The notes under the pieces were generated by a model. That model saw nothing but the letters and a program-made list of their open reading frames with translations, searched no databases and had not been told where the DNA came from. From Solimonas terrae (GTDB taxonomy: Bacteria > Pseudomonadota > Gammaproteobacteria > Nevskiales > Nevskiaceae): a DNA stretch of 64,000 nucleotides. A program made the translations under genes and the position numbers. The stretch's first letter is position 1. The number at the start of each line of letters is the position of its first letter. The DNA is taken from contig NZ_JAAMOW010000004.1 in the NCBI RefSeq assembly GCF_011067135.1, positions 310,001-374,000 on the forward strand, read 5' to 3'. Positions 51,804 through 60,058 of this stretch are shown piece by piece.

Positions 51804-52013
51804 TTACGGCACCAGCCCATGCGGATGGATCCAGCCCATGAAGTACGAAAACAGGATGAACAGCAGCAGCGTGATCGACAGGGCGACGCGGATCTTCAGC
51901 CCCAGCAGCGCGCGCTGCCGCGAGCTCGGATCGCGGATCAGGAACACGACGCTGACCAGCAGGGTCAGGACGATCGCGATCAGCAGCACGACGATGATGG
52001 TTTTGACGAGCAT
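51804..52013 (-). CDS. DUF2909 twin-transmembrane protein
   Basis: A 69-residue protein that is almost only two membrane helices (about 3-24 and 43-62) joined by a short polar loop (RDPSSRQRALLGLK). DUF2909 genes often lie between coxC and surf1 and are read opposite to them, as here; function unknown but probably oxidase-related. ATG 52013 has GAGG upstream; a minus-strand TATGAT (52059-52054) could be its -10. Confidence 0.82.
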   Translation of the reverse strand: MLVKTIIVVLLIAIVLTLLVSVVFLIRDPSSRQRALLGLKIRVALSITLLLFILFSYFMGWIHPHGLVP

Positions 52014-52126
52014 GTAGCCTCGGAGTTTGCGGACACGGGCGCGAATTGCCGGCATCATAGCGTGTGACCGCGGCCTCGATGCCGCGGCGGGTTCGTTCAA
52101 CACGAACAGACAAAACGGGGGTGCAG

Positions 52127-52846
52127 ATGGCACGCAAGAAATTCAGGCCCGCCTGGTGGGCCGTGATCGTGGTTGCGCTGCTCAGCGCGCTGATGATCGG
52201 GCTTGGCGTCTGGCAGCTGCAACGGGGTTTTGCCAAGCAGGCCTTGCTCGACCGCTATCAGCAAGCCAGTGTGCAGGACGCCGTGCCGATCACCGCCGGA
52301 CATGTCGCGCGCGAGAATGAAATCGAGCGCGCGTATGTGCGCGGGCGCTTCGACACTGCGCGACAGTTGCTGCTCGACAACCAGAGTCATGATGGCGTGC
52401 CGGGTTATCATGTCTGGACGCCGCTGGTGCAGGATGATGGCAGCACGGTGATCGTCGATCGCGGCTGGATTTCGCATGACACGGCGCAGCTGCCGGACGT
52501 GTTGGCCGCGCCGGATGCTCGTGTCGAGATCCACGGCTTCTGGCGGACGCCGCCGGTGCCGGGCATGCGGCTCAAGACCGACAACTGTGCGGCCCTGCCG
52601 TGGCCGCGCACGGTCGAGTATCCGACGCTCGCCGATCTGCAATGCGTCTACGGTCAGTTCGTCGCCCCCGGTATCCTGCTGATGGACCCTGCCGAATCGG
52701 ACGGCTACGTCAGGGACTGGCAGACCGCGCCGGAACTGAACCCGACCAAGCATTACGGTTACGCCGGGCAGTGGTTTGCGTTCACGCTGACGCTGCTCGT
52801 CATCTTCATCAAAATGAGCTTTCGCGTTCCAACCCCGCAAAAATGA
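52127..52846 (+). CDS. SURF1 family cytochrome oxidase biogenesis protein
   Basis: A 239-residue protein with one helix at each end (about 11-29 and 219-236) and a periplasmic domain between them. GLGVWQLQRG (25-34), YVRGRFD, VIVDRGWI and KHYGYAGQWFAFTLTL are SURF1 hallmarks. SURF1 aids heme a3 insertion into subunit I. ATG 52127 gives the standard length. It overlaps the SCO-like gene by 4 bp. Diverges from DUF2909. Confidence 0.92.
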   Translation: MARKKFRPAWWAVIVVALLSALMIGLGVWQLQRGFAKQALLDRYQQASVQDAVPITAGHVARENEIERAYVRGRFDTARQLLLDNQSHDGVPGYHVWTPLVQDDGSTVIVDRGWISHDTAQLPDVLAAPDARVEIHGFWRTPPVPGMRLKTDNCAALPWPRTVEYPTLADLQCVYGQFVAPGILLMDPAESDGYVRDWQTAPELNPTKHYGYAGQWFAFTLTLLVIFIKMSFRVPTPQK

Positions 52847-53454
52847 ATCAGGCTCCTCCTCGTCGTACCCAGGTCTATCTGTTGATGTTGCTGTTCTTCG
52901 GCCCGCTGCTGGCGGCCGGGCTGCTGTACTTCGTTTTCCCGCAGTGGCTGCCGCAGGCGCGCACCAACTACGGCGAACTGATTGATCCGGCGCGACCGGC
53001 GCCGGCGGACCTCAAGCTGGTCGGTGTCGACGGAACGCAGGTCGGCGTCGATGCCCTGCGCACGCGCTGGACCTACCTCTACCTCGGTGCCGATCAATGC
53101 GACCGGGCCTGCGCGGACAAGCTGTATCAGTTCCGGCAGATTCGCACGCGACTCAATGACAAGCAGTCGCGCGTGCAGCGCGTCTATCTCGCGCCGGATG
53201 CGTCCGCACTCGTGGCGCTGCAGCAGCAACTGGGGGCACAGCATCCCGACCTCAAGTTCTATGCAGCAGCCGATGGCAGCCCGCGACTCGCGGATTTCCT
53301 GCATGCCGCCGGCACGGCGGCCGGTGCGCCGCAGGTGATCTACCTGTTCGATCCGCACGGCAACTGGCTGATGGATTATCCGGCCGACGCCGAGTCGAGC
53401 GGCGTCTTCGGTGACATCAAGATGCTGCTGGCAAATTCGCAGATCGATGGTTGA
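52843..53454 (+). CDS. SCO-like thioredoxin-fold membrane-anchored protein
   Basis: A 203-residue protein with an N-terminal helix (about 11-33) and a periplasmic thioredoxin-like domain. GADQCDRACADKLYQ carries CxxxC (Cys86, Cys90), as in SCO copper chaperones, but the CP that usually opens this motif and the distal histidine cannot be placed with certainty (His154 is a candidate). IYLFDPHGNWLMDYP is the SCO-type central strand. Coupled to surf1 by ATGA and upstream of ctaA, so a role in CuA or thiol maturation of CoxB is likely. Confidence 0.75.
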   Translation: MNQAPPRRTQVYLLMLLFFGPLLAAGLLYFVFPQWLPQARTNYGELIDPARPAPADLKLVGVDGTQVGVDALRTRWTYLYLGADQCDRACADKLYQFRQIRTRLNDKQSRVQRVYLAPDASALVALQQQLGAQHPDLKFYAAADGSPRLADFLHAAGTAAGAPQVIYLFDPHGNWLMDYPADAESSGVFGDIKMLLANSQIDG

Positions 53455-53671
53455 GCGGCTGCGCCGCTGCAGCCGGTCTGCCGCACCGGCGACACCCGCT
53501 GCGGCCGAGATCGCGATCGTCGTCGTCCCCGGGCCGGCGAGCGTCGTGCAAGCGCACCGTGCGGCACCTTGCCGACGGGCCGCCGACCGCGCCGGCACCG
53601 GCCCGGCCGACTAGCGTAAAATCCGCAGCGCACTGCGGCCTGCTGGCGCCGCGTCCCCCATCGCAAAACTC

Positions 53672-54775
53672 ATGCTCTGGTTCCGTCGTCTCAACGCGCT
53701 CGCCGTGGTCTGGTGTTTCTGTCTGGTTGCCGTCGGCGCCTATGTGCGGTTGTCAGATGCCGGGCTCGGCTGTCCGGACTGGCCGGGCTGCTATGGCCAT
53801 CTGACGGTTCCGGAAGCGCCGCACGACGTGTCCGCCGCCCAGCAGCTGTATCCGGACCGGCCGGTGGAAGCGCCGAAGGCCTGGAAGGAGATGATCCACC
53901 GCTATCTCGCGGAGACCCTGGGCCTGTTCATCGTCGTGCTCGCACTGTCGAGCCGCTTCATCAAGGATCAGCGCCGGCCGCGCGTCCTGCCTTGGCTGCT
54001 GGTGGCGCTGGTGATCTTCCAGGGCATGCTCGGCATGTGGACGGTGACCTGGCAGCTCAAGCCGCTGGTCGTGACCGGACATCTGTTCGGCGGCATGTCG
54101 ACCTTCGCACTGCTGCTGTGGATGTGGCTAGGCACGCGCGCGCGCGCCGATGTCGCGTCCACAGCCGAGCTGCCGGCGCGCGAAATGCGCAATGAGCGCG
54201 CGGCGGCGTTTGCCCTGCAGCGTGACTTGTCGAGTGACGCTCGGCCGGCTGCAATGGCGGCGCTGACCTCGAAGGGCTTGCGGGCGTTCGCGCTGGCCGG
54301 TCTGCTGGTGCTGATCTGCCAGATCTTCCTCGGCGGCTGGACCAGTACCAACTATGCGGCGCTGGCCTGCCCCGATCTGCCGACCTGCCAGGGCAGCTTC
54401 CTGCCGCCGCTGGACGTCAAGGAAGCGTTCACGCTGTGGCGTGGCCTCGGCATCAACTACGAATACGGCATCCTCGACGCACGGGCGCGTGTCACGATCC
54501 ATTACTTCCATCGGGTCGGTGCGCTGATCACGACGCTGGTACTGCTCAGCCTGGTCATTTACCTGCTGCGGCGCCCGGCGATCCTGTGGCGACGGCTTGG
54601 TCTGGCGGTGCTGGCAGCACTCGCGCTGCAGGTATCGCTCGGCATCAGCATCGTTCATTTCCAGCTGCCGCTGCTGCTGGCGGCCGCCCACAACCTCGGC
54701 GCCGAAACCCTGCTCGGCACGCTCGTGGTGCTCAACTATTTCGCCTGGCGCGGCACGCGCCGGCAGGACGACTGA
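53672..54775 (+). CDS. ctaA: Heme A synthase
   Basis: COX15/CtaA protein of 367 residues, about eight helices, oxidising heme O to heme A. The first half shows [19 protein letters not shown] with a cysteine pair (Cys34, Cys40), repeated in the second half as [22 protein letters not shown] and [13 protein letters not shown] hold heme-ligand histidines. A 217-bp gap before it contains TAAAAT (53617-53622), a weak -10 candidate. Its stop overlaps the ctaB ATG (TGATG). Confidence 0.95.
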   Translation: MLWFRRLNALAVVWCFCLVAVGAYVRLSDAGLGCPDWPGCYGHLTVPEAPHDVSAAQQLYPDRPVEAPKAWKEMIHRYLAETLGLFIVVLALSSRFIKDQRRPRVLPWLLVALVIFQGMLGMWTVTWQLKPLVVTGHLFGGMSTFALLLWMWLGTRARADVASTAELPAREMRNERAAAFALQRDLSSDARPAAMAALTSKGLRAFALAGLLVLICQIFLGGWTSTNYAALACPDLPTCQGSFLPPLDVKEAFTLWRGLGINYEYGILDARARVTIHYFHRVGALITTLVLLSLVIYLLRRPAILWRRLGLAVLAALALQVSLGISIVHFQLPLLLAAAHNLGAETLLGTLVVLNYFAWRGTRRQDD

Positions 54776-55686
54776 TGCGCGCCGCTGACCCGGCACAGGT
54801 GTCTGCGCCGCCCTCGCGTCTGCACGAGTACTACGAGCTGTGCAAGCCGCGCGTGGTGATGCTGATCGTATTCACGGCAGTGGTCGGCATGTTCCTCGCC
54901 GTACCGGGGTTGCCGCCCTGGGGTGCGTTCGTCTGGGGCACGCTCGGCATCGCGCTGCAGGCTTCAAGCGCTGCCGCAATCAATCAGATCATCGATCGCA
55001 ACATCGATGCGCGGATGGCGCGCACCTGCGGTCGGCCGCTCGTGACCGGCAGCCTGACGATGACCGAGTCGATCGCGTTCGCCACGCTGCTCGGCGTGTC
55101 CGGCTTCGCGATGCTGTGGTGCCTGGTCAATCCGCTGACCGCGGTGCTGACACAGTTCACGCTGATCGGTTACGCCGGCGTCTACACGCTCTATCTGAAG
55201 CGCGCGACGCCGCAGAATATCGTCATTGGCGGCGCGGCCGGCGCGGCGCCGCCGCTGCTCGGCTGGGTGGCAATGACCGGCGAGGTCCATGCGCACGCGC
55301 TGATCCTGTTCGCGATCATCTTCATCTGGACGCCGCCGCATTTCTGGGCGCTGGCGATCGAGCGGCGCGACGAGTACGCCAAGGTCGACATCCCGATGCT
55401 GCCGGTCACGCACGGCATCGAATTCACGCGCACGCAGGTGCTGCTGTACACGATCCTGCTGACGGCGGTGACGGTGCTGCCGTTCGCAACGGCGATGTCC
55501 GGATGGATCTATCTCGTCGGCACCTTGCTGCTCGACGCGGTGTTCCTGGCCTACGCGGTGCGCATGAAGTGGTGGCCGAAGCCGGGGTTGCCCATGAAGA
55601 CCTTCGGCTATTCGATCGTCTACCTGATGGGCATTTTCACCTTGTTGCTCGTCGATCACTACGTCTCGGCGCTGATCGGCGTCTGA
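54775..55686 (+). CDS. ctaB: Protoheme IX farnesyltransferase
   Basis: UbiA-superfamily enzyme (303 residues) converting heme B to heme O for CtaA. Aspartate-rich motif [20 protein letters not shown] (70-89), second motif [16 protein letters not shown], and [13 protein letters not shown] are clear; about eight helices. Coupled to ctaA. Its last 28 bp overlap the 3' end of the convergent TIR-like gene. A canonical sco gene, often next, is missing here. Confidence 0.96.
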   Translation: MRAADPAQVSAPPSRLHEYYELCKPRVVMLIVFTAVVGMFLAVPGLPPWGAFVWGTLGIALQASSAAAINQIIDRNIDARMARTCGRPLVTGSLTMTESIAFATLLGVSGFAMLWCLVNPLTAVLTQFTLIGYAGVYTLYLKRATPQNIVIGGAAGAAPPLLGWVAMTGEVHAHALILFAIIFIWTPPHFWALAIERRDEYAKVDIPMLPVTHGIEFTRTQVLLYTILLTAVTVLPFATAMSGWIYLVGTLLLDAVFLAYAVRMKWWPKPGLPMKTFGYSIVYLMGIFTLLLVDHYVSALIGV

Positions 55687-56180
55687 GCGTCCGGAAACTG
55701 CGCGATCCAGCGCTCGAATTCGCGACTGGTGCGTTTGCCGATCTTGAGTGCCGCGCCGCGCCGGAAACTGCGGCTGCTGTTGAGGTGCAGATAGCCGCCG
55801 AAATCGGACGGCAGATAGAACTCGCCGTAGCGAAGCATTGCCACGCGGCGTTCACCGAAATGCCCGTAGAAGTAGCCGAACTCGAACAGCACGTTGAGAT
55901 TCGGAATCTGCACGCGGTGCTTGCGGATCGTGGTTGCCGATTCCGGTGACAGCAGCAGGATGGCGCCGTTGACGCGCGCGCGTATCGCATCCAGATCCTC
56001 GAGCAGCGTGCGACCGGCGGTGAACGCTTCCCACCATGGCAGGAAGCGCAGCTGTGGTGTCGCCTGGGCAGTGATGAACGCCCGCGCCTGCGATTTGGCG
56101 GCCAGCGACGAACCGACGAACAGGGTCAGCGGATTCCTGGCATGCGGCTGTGCGGCAGTGGGGGGCGGGCCGGCAATCAT
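55659..56180 (-). CDS. TIR-like predicted nucleotide-binding protein
   Basis: A 173-residue single-domain protein resembling the CAP12/PCTIR-type TIR family (PF10137 and relatives). Features in order: [16 protein letters not shown] (strand A and phosphate loop, 19-34), [19 protein letters not shown] (48-66, with Glu51 and Glu61 as candidate catalytic acids), [11 protein letters not shown] (72-82), [23 protein letters not shown] (in parts: [19 protein letters not shown]) and [11 protein letters not shown] (123-133). Such domains hydrolyse NAD or bind nucleotide signals in defence systems. No cyclase or partner gene is adjacent. ATG 56180 is preferred; TTG 56234 is an upstream alternative. Confidence 0.72.
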   Translation of the reverse strand: MIAGPPPTAAQPHARNPLTLFVGSSLAAKSQARAFITAQATPQLRFLPWWEAFTAGRTLLEDLDAIRARVNGAILLLSPESATTIRKHRVQIPNLNVLFEFGYFYGHFGERRVAMLRYGEFYLPSDFGGYLHLNSSRSFRRGAALKIGKRTSREFERWIAQFPDAQTPISAET

Positions 56181-56242
56181 CACCGATGATGATAGCGGCG
56201 CTGCAGGCTCAGTCCACGAGCCTGCGGTGAACAAGGAGCGCG

Positions 56243-56272
56243 CAAAAAGAGCCCGGCGCTGGCCGGGCTCTT
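56243..56272 (-). terminator. Rho-independent terminator after rpoH
   Basis: On the minus strand an 11-bp perfect stem (56272-56262 with 56257-56247, loop CAGC) runs into five U (A-run 56244-56248). It lies 21 bp past the rpoH stop and separates it from the TIR-like gene. Confidence 0.9.
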
Positions 56273-56292
56273 CGTGCTTCAGGCGGTGGGCT

Positions 56293-57174
56293 TCACGCCT
56301 CGACCGGTTCTTCGATCACCTTGCGCAGCTTCTTCATCGCCGCCGCTTCGATCTGGCGGATCCGTTCGGCCGAAACGCCGTACTCGTCGGCCAATTCCTG
56401 CAGGCCGGTCTTGCTGTCCTCGTTGAGCCAGCGGCGCTGCAGAATGTCGCGCGAGCGCGGGTCCAGCGTGGTCAGCGCACGTTCCATGCGCGTCTCGCGG
56501 GCGTCCTGCCATTCCGCTTCCTCCAGATCACCGGCAGCGTCGGCATCCGACGCCAGCCAGTCTTCCGGACGATAGCTGGATTCCTCGTCGTCCGACGGCG
56601 TTGCGTTGAACGACACGTCGTGGCCGCTGAGGCGGGCCTCCATCTGGAAGACTTCCTCCGGCTTGACCTTGAGATCGGCCGCGATCGCCTCGGCTTCGGC
56701 CAGATTGAGCCAGCCCAGCGACTTCTTCTGCGAGCGCAGATTGAAGAACAGCTTGCGCTGCGCCTTGGTCGTCGCGATCTTGACGATGCGCCAGTTCTTG
56801 AGGATGAACTCGTGGATTTCGGCCTTGATCCAGTGCACGGCAAAGCTGATCAGGCGCACGCCGACGTCCGGATCGAAGCGCTTGACCGCCTTCATCAGGC
56901 CGATATTGCCTTCCTGGATCAGGTCGCCGAGCGGCAGGCCGTAGCCGAGGTAGCCGCGCGCGATATGCACGACATGGCGCAGATTCGACATGACCAGTTG
57001 CTGGGCGGCGCCGAGATTCTGCTGGTCGCGCAGCTCGACCGCGAGTTCGTGCTCGGCCGCGGCGTCGAGCAACGGTGCGCGATTGACATGCGCGATGTAC
57101 GCATCGAGGCTGCCCGTGGACAGCGGCATCATGGCCGTCGGTTGACGCAAGGCAAGAGTCATGGCTTCACTCAT
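56293..57174 (-). CDS. rpoH: RNA polymerase sigma factor RpoH (sigma-32)
   Basis: Heat-shock sigma factor of 293 residues. Region 2 includes LGDLIQEGNIGLMKAVKRFDPDVGVRLISFAVHWIKAEI (parts: LIQEGNIGLMKAVKRFDP, RLISFAVHWIKAEI), the RpoH box QRKLFFNLR (139-147) is exact, and region 4.2 holds LQELADEYGVSAERIRQIEAAAMKKLR. A strong GGGAGG ribosome site lies 9 nt before ATG 57174. The leader contains a CIRCE element, pointing to HrcA control. It follows ftsX by 226 bp on the same strand, the usual ftsYEX-rpoH order. Confidence 0.98.
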   Translation of the reverse strand: MSEAMTLALRQPTAMMPLSTGSLDAYIAHVNRAPLLDAAAEHELAVELRDQQNLGAAQQLVMSNLRHVVHIARGYLGYGLPLGDLIQEGNIGLMKAVKRFDPDVGVRLISFAVHWIKAEIHEFILKNWRIVKIATTKAQRKLFFNLRSQKKSLGWLNLAEAEAIAADLKVKPEEVFQMEARLSGHDVSFNATPSDDEESSYRPEDWLASDADAAGDLEEAEWQDARETRMERALTTLDPRSRDILQRRWLNEDSKTGLQELADEYGVSAERIRQIEAAAMKKLRKVIEEPVEA

Positions 57175-57198
57175 CGTTTGTTACCTCCCGGTAACATC

Positions 57199-57225
57199 AT
57201 AGCACTCTCGCAATTGGAGTGCTAA
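57199..57225 (-). promoter_or_regulatory. CIRCE element (HrcA operator) upstream of rpoH
   Basis: Read on the minus strand: TTAGCACTC, nine bases, GAGTGCTAT. The consensus is TTAGCACTC-N9-GAGTGCTAA, so 17 of 18 arm positions match and the spacing is exact. It lies 24 bp upstream of the rpoH ATG, beyond the ribosome site, in a position normal for HrcA repression or leader-mRNA effects. Confidence 0.92.
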
Positions 57226-57400
57226 GCCCCGTGATAGTTCCCCGGATCGGGCACCCGATCCTTGACCGGAATCAATCCCGTCCCACTGCGGGCAGGTGCT
57301 GCGGATTCAAGGCCCTGAAGGTGGCGGCGCGGCAGAGGCCACGAAATCCGTCGGCGCGACGGGTGCTTGCGGCGATGACGGTATCGGCGGCTGGCGCCGG

Positions 57401-58351
57401 CTAGCGTGGCTCGATCAGCGACAGCCGTCGGCTTACGGTCACGAACGCCCCGGCCCAGCCGAGCACGATGCCCGCCGCGATCAGGCTGAAGCCGTCCGCC
57501 GCGGGCAGGCCGGACAGCTGGAACTGGCTGCCGTAGGCCTGTGCCAGTGCCAGCGCGGGCCCGCTCAGCGACTGCACGCCGGCGGCCACCAGTATCCAGG
57601 CCAATATGCCTCCCAGCAGGCCGTGCCAGAAGCCGGCGTAGAGAAACGGTCGCCGGATGAAGCTGTCCGGCGCGCCTACCAGCTTCATGACTTCGATTTC
57701 CTCGCGACGTGCCTCGATGTCGAGGCGGATCGTGTTGCCGATGATCACCATCACCGCGACGCCAAGCAGCGTGGCGATGATGCCGACCGAGCGCCGCGCG
57801 ATGTCGAGCAGCGCGTACAGGCGTTCCAGCCACTTCTGGTCGAGCTTGGCGAGATCGACCTCCGGCAGGCGACCGAGCCGCGCCGCCAGCTCTTCGACAC
57901 CGGCCTTGCCGAGCCGCGATTGCGGGGTGACCGCAATCACTGCCGGCAGCGGATTGTCCTGCAGGATCGCGAGTGCGTCGCCGAAACCGGACTGTGCCTT
58001 GAAGTCGCTGAGCGATTGCTCGCGCGAAATGTATTCGGTGCGGCTGATGTCGCTCTCGGCCCGCAGTTCGCGCGCCATCGCCGCGCCACGTTCGCTGCTG
58101 ACGCTGTCCTTCAGGAACAACGAAATCTGCAGGGAGTCCTGCCAGCTGTAGCCGACCGTCGCAAGATTGCGGGTCAGCACGTAAAGACCGGCCGGCAGCG
58201 CTAGCGCGATGCCGATCACCAGCGCGGTAAGCGCCGCGGCGATCGGACCCTTGCCAAGCTTGCCGAGCGAGAAGAAGAACACGCGCAGATGTTCCTGCGT
58301 GAAGCGTGCGAACAGACCGGGCCGCTCAAGGCCGGCTTCAACGAGCGCCAT
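57401..58351 (-). CDS. ftsX: Cell division protein FtsX
   Basis: Permease-like partner of FtsE, 316 residues, four helices (about 38-58, 189-211, 235-262, 283-305). The large periplasmic loop after helix 1 (LFLKDSVSSERGAAMARELRAES ... SDFKAQSGFGDAL) interacts with cell-wall hydrolase activators such as EnvC in E. coli. IRLDIEARREEIEVMKLVGAPDSFIRRPF is the conserved cytoplasmic coupling region. The first 14 bp overlap the end of ftsE. Confidence 0.95.
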   Translation of the reverse strand: MALVEAGLERPGLFARFTQEHLRVFFFSLGKLGKGPIAAALTALVIGIALALPAGLYVLTRNLATVGYSWQDSLQISLFLKDSVSSERGAAMARELRAESDISRTEYISREQSLSDFKAQSGFGDALAILQDNPLPAVIAVTPQSRLGKAGVEELAARLGRLPEVDLAKLDQKWLERLYALLDIARRSVGIIATLLGVAVMVIIGNTIRLDIEARREEIEVMKLVGAPDSFIRRPFLYAGFWHGLLGGILAWILVAAGVQSLSGPALALAQAYGSQFQLSGLPAADGFSLIAAGIVLGWAGAFVTVSRRLSLIEPR

Positions 58352-59060
58352 GGCTTGCCCCCAGCCGCGAAGCTGCCACTGGCATCTTGTCGGTGACCTC
58401 GCCGTGTTCGAGATGGATGATGCGATGCGGCAGCGCTTCGATCAGGTCGATGGCGTGGGTTGCGATCATCACCGTCACACCGGCTTCGTTGAACCGCTGG
58501 AAGCCGCGCATCACTTCGAGGGCCATCTCCGGATCGAGATTGCCGGTCGGCTCATCGGCGAGGATCAGCGCCGGCTTGGTGACGATCGCGCGGGCGATGC
58601 CGACGCGCTGCTGCTCGCCGCCGGACAGCGTCAGCGGCAGCGACTTCTCGCGGCCGAGCAGGCCCACGGCATCGAGCGCTGCCCGGGTGCGCCGGCCGAT
58701 GTCGGCGTAGGCGTAGCCGCGCACGACCAGCGGCAGCGCGACGTTGTCGAACACCGAACGGTCGTACAGCAGATTGAAGTTCTGGAACACCAGCCCGATG
58801 TGCTGGCGATACAGGGGAATGCGGCGTGGCTTGAGCGCCGAGAGGTTCTGGCCCATCACCACGATCTGGCCACGGCTGGCGCGGCACAGCGCCGCGATCA
58901 GGCGCAACAGCGTGGTCTTGCCGGCGCCGCTGGGGCCGGTGACGTAGACCATCTCGCCCTGACGGATCGAAAAGCCGACATTGCTGAGCACGTCCTTGCC
59001 GCCGGGATAGCGGTAGGAGACATCGTCGAAGCGGATGATGTCGGGCGCGGACGAGCTCAT
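58338..59060 (-). CDS. ftsE: Cell division ATP-binding protein FtsE
   Basis: ABC ATPase of 240 residues controlling septal wall hydrolysis through FtsX. Walker A GPSGAGKTT (42-50), signature LSGGEQQR, Walker B ALILADEPTGNLD and switch histidine (ATHAIDLI) are intact. FQNFNLLYDRSVFDNVALPL is typical of FtsE. Overlaps ftsX; ftsY lies 48 bp upstream, all on the minus strand. Confidence 0.97.
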   Translation of the reverse strand: MSSSAPDIIRFDDVSYRYPGGKDVLSNVGFSIRQGEMVYVTGPSGAGKTTLLRLIAALCRASRGQIVVMGQNLSALKPRRIPLYRQHIGLVFQNFNLLYDRSVFDNVALPLVVRGYAYADIGRRTRAALDAVGLLGREKSLPLTLSGGEQQRVGIARAIVTKPALILADEPTGNLDPEMALEVMRGFQRFNEAGVTVMIATHAIDLIEALPHRIIHLEHGEVTDKMPVAASRLGASHGAR

Positions 59061-59108
59061 GCCTGCGTCAGGTCCGACACCGGCTGCAGCTTGTCATGGC
59101 GCATCCCC

Positions 59109-60050
59109 TTACTCCCCGATGAGCGCGTCGGCGTAGGCTTCGGCGTCGAACACCTGCAGATCGTCCAGTGCTTCGCCGAGTCCGATGAAGCGGACCGGCA
59201 GCGCAAGCCGGCGCGCGATCGCCAGCAGAATACCGCCCTTCGCAGTGCCGTCCAACTTGGTGATGACCAGACCGGTCAGACCGATCGCCTCGTGGAACTG
59301 GATGGCCTGCGTCAGGGCGTTGCCGCCGGTCGTGGCGTCGACCACCAGCAGGACTTCGTGCGGTGCATATGGATCATGCTTCTGCACGACGCGCTTGATC
59401 TTGCGCAGCTCGTCCATCAGATGCGCCTGCGTGTGCAGGCGGCCGGCGGTGTCGGCGATGACCAGATCGAAGTCGCGCGACTTCGCCGACTGCACCGCAT
59501 CGAAGATCACGCTCGCCGAGTCCGCGCCTTCTCCTTGCGAGAGCAGCGGTACGCCGCTGCGATCGGCCCAGGTCTGCAGCTGCTGCACGGCGGCGGCGCG
59601 GAAAGTGTCGCCGGCGGCCAGCAGTACGCGTTTGCCTTCACTCTTGTAGCGCGCCGCGAGCTTGCCGATCGTGGTGGTCTTGCCGACGCCGTTGACGCCG
59701 GCGACGAACAGGATGAACGGCTTGATGAAGGCCGGCATCACCAGCGGCTTGGCGATCGGGGCCAGCAGTTCGATCAGCGATTTCTTCAGAGCGGCGCGCA
59801 GTTGCTGCGGATTCCTGACACGGCCGGCATTGACCTCGTTCTGCAATCGCGTCATCAGCCATTCGGTGGCATCGATGCCGGCGTCGGCGAGCAGCAGCCG
59901 GGTCTCGATTTCCTCGAGCGCATCGGGGGTCAGCTTGTCGGCGCTGAACAGTGTGCCCAGATCGCGTGTCAGCCATGAATCGCCCTTGTTCAGGCGCGAG
60001 CGCAGTTTGCGCAGCAGACCGGCTTGTGCAGCGGTATCGGAATCGGACAT
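59109..60050 (-). CDS. ftsY: Signal recognition particle receptor FtsY
   Basis: SRP-receptor GTPase, 313 residues. NG domain: GVNGVGKTTTIGKLA (118-132), AGDTFRAAAVQQL, DTAGRLHTQAHLMDEL and TKLDGTAKGG. The long acidic A domain found in E. coli FtsY is absent; only a short N-terminal helix (AQAGLLRKLRSRLNK) precedes the N domain, so membrane contact probably relies on that amphipathic helix. ATG 60050 is chosen because upstream codons fall inside the DedA-like gene. Confidence 0.95.
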   Translation of the reverse strand: MSDSDTAAQAGLLRKLRSRLNKGDSWLTRDLGTLFSADKLTPDALEEIETRLLLADAGIDATEWLMTRLQNEVNAGRVRNPQQLRAALKKSLIELLAPIAKPLVMPAFIKPFILFVAGVNGVGKTTTIGKLAARYKSEGKRVLLAAGDTFRAAAVQQLQTWADRSGVPLLSQGEGADSASVIFDAVQSAKSRDFDLVIADTAGRLHTQAHLMDELRKIKRVVQKHDPYAPHEVLLVVDATTGGNALTQAIQFHEAIGLTGLVITKLDGTAKGGILLAIARRLALPVRFIGLGEALDDLQVFDAEAYADALIGE

Positions 60051-60058
60051 GGCAGGGT

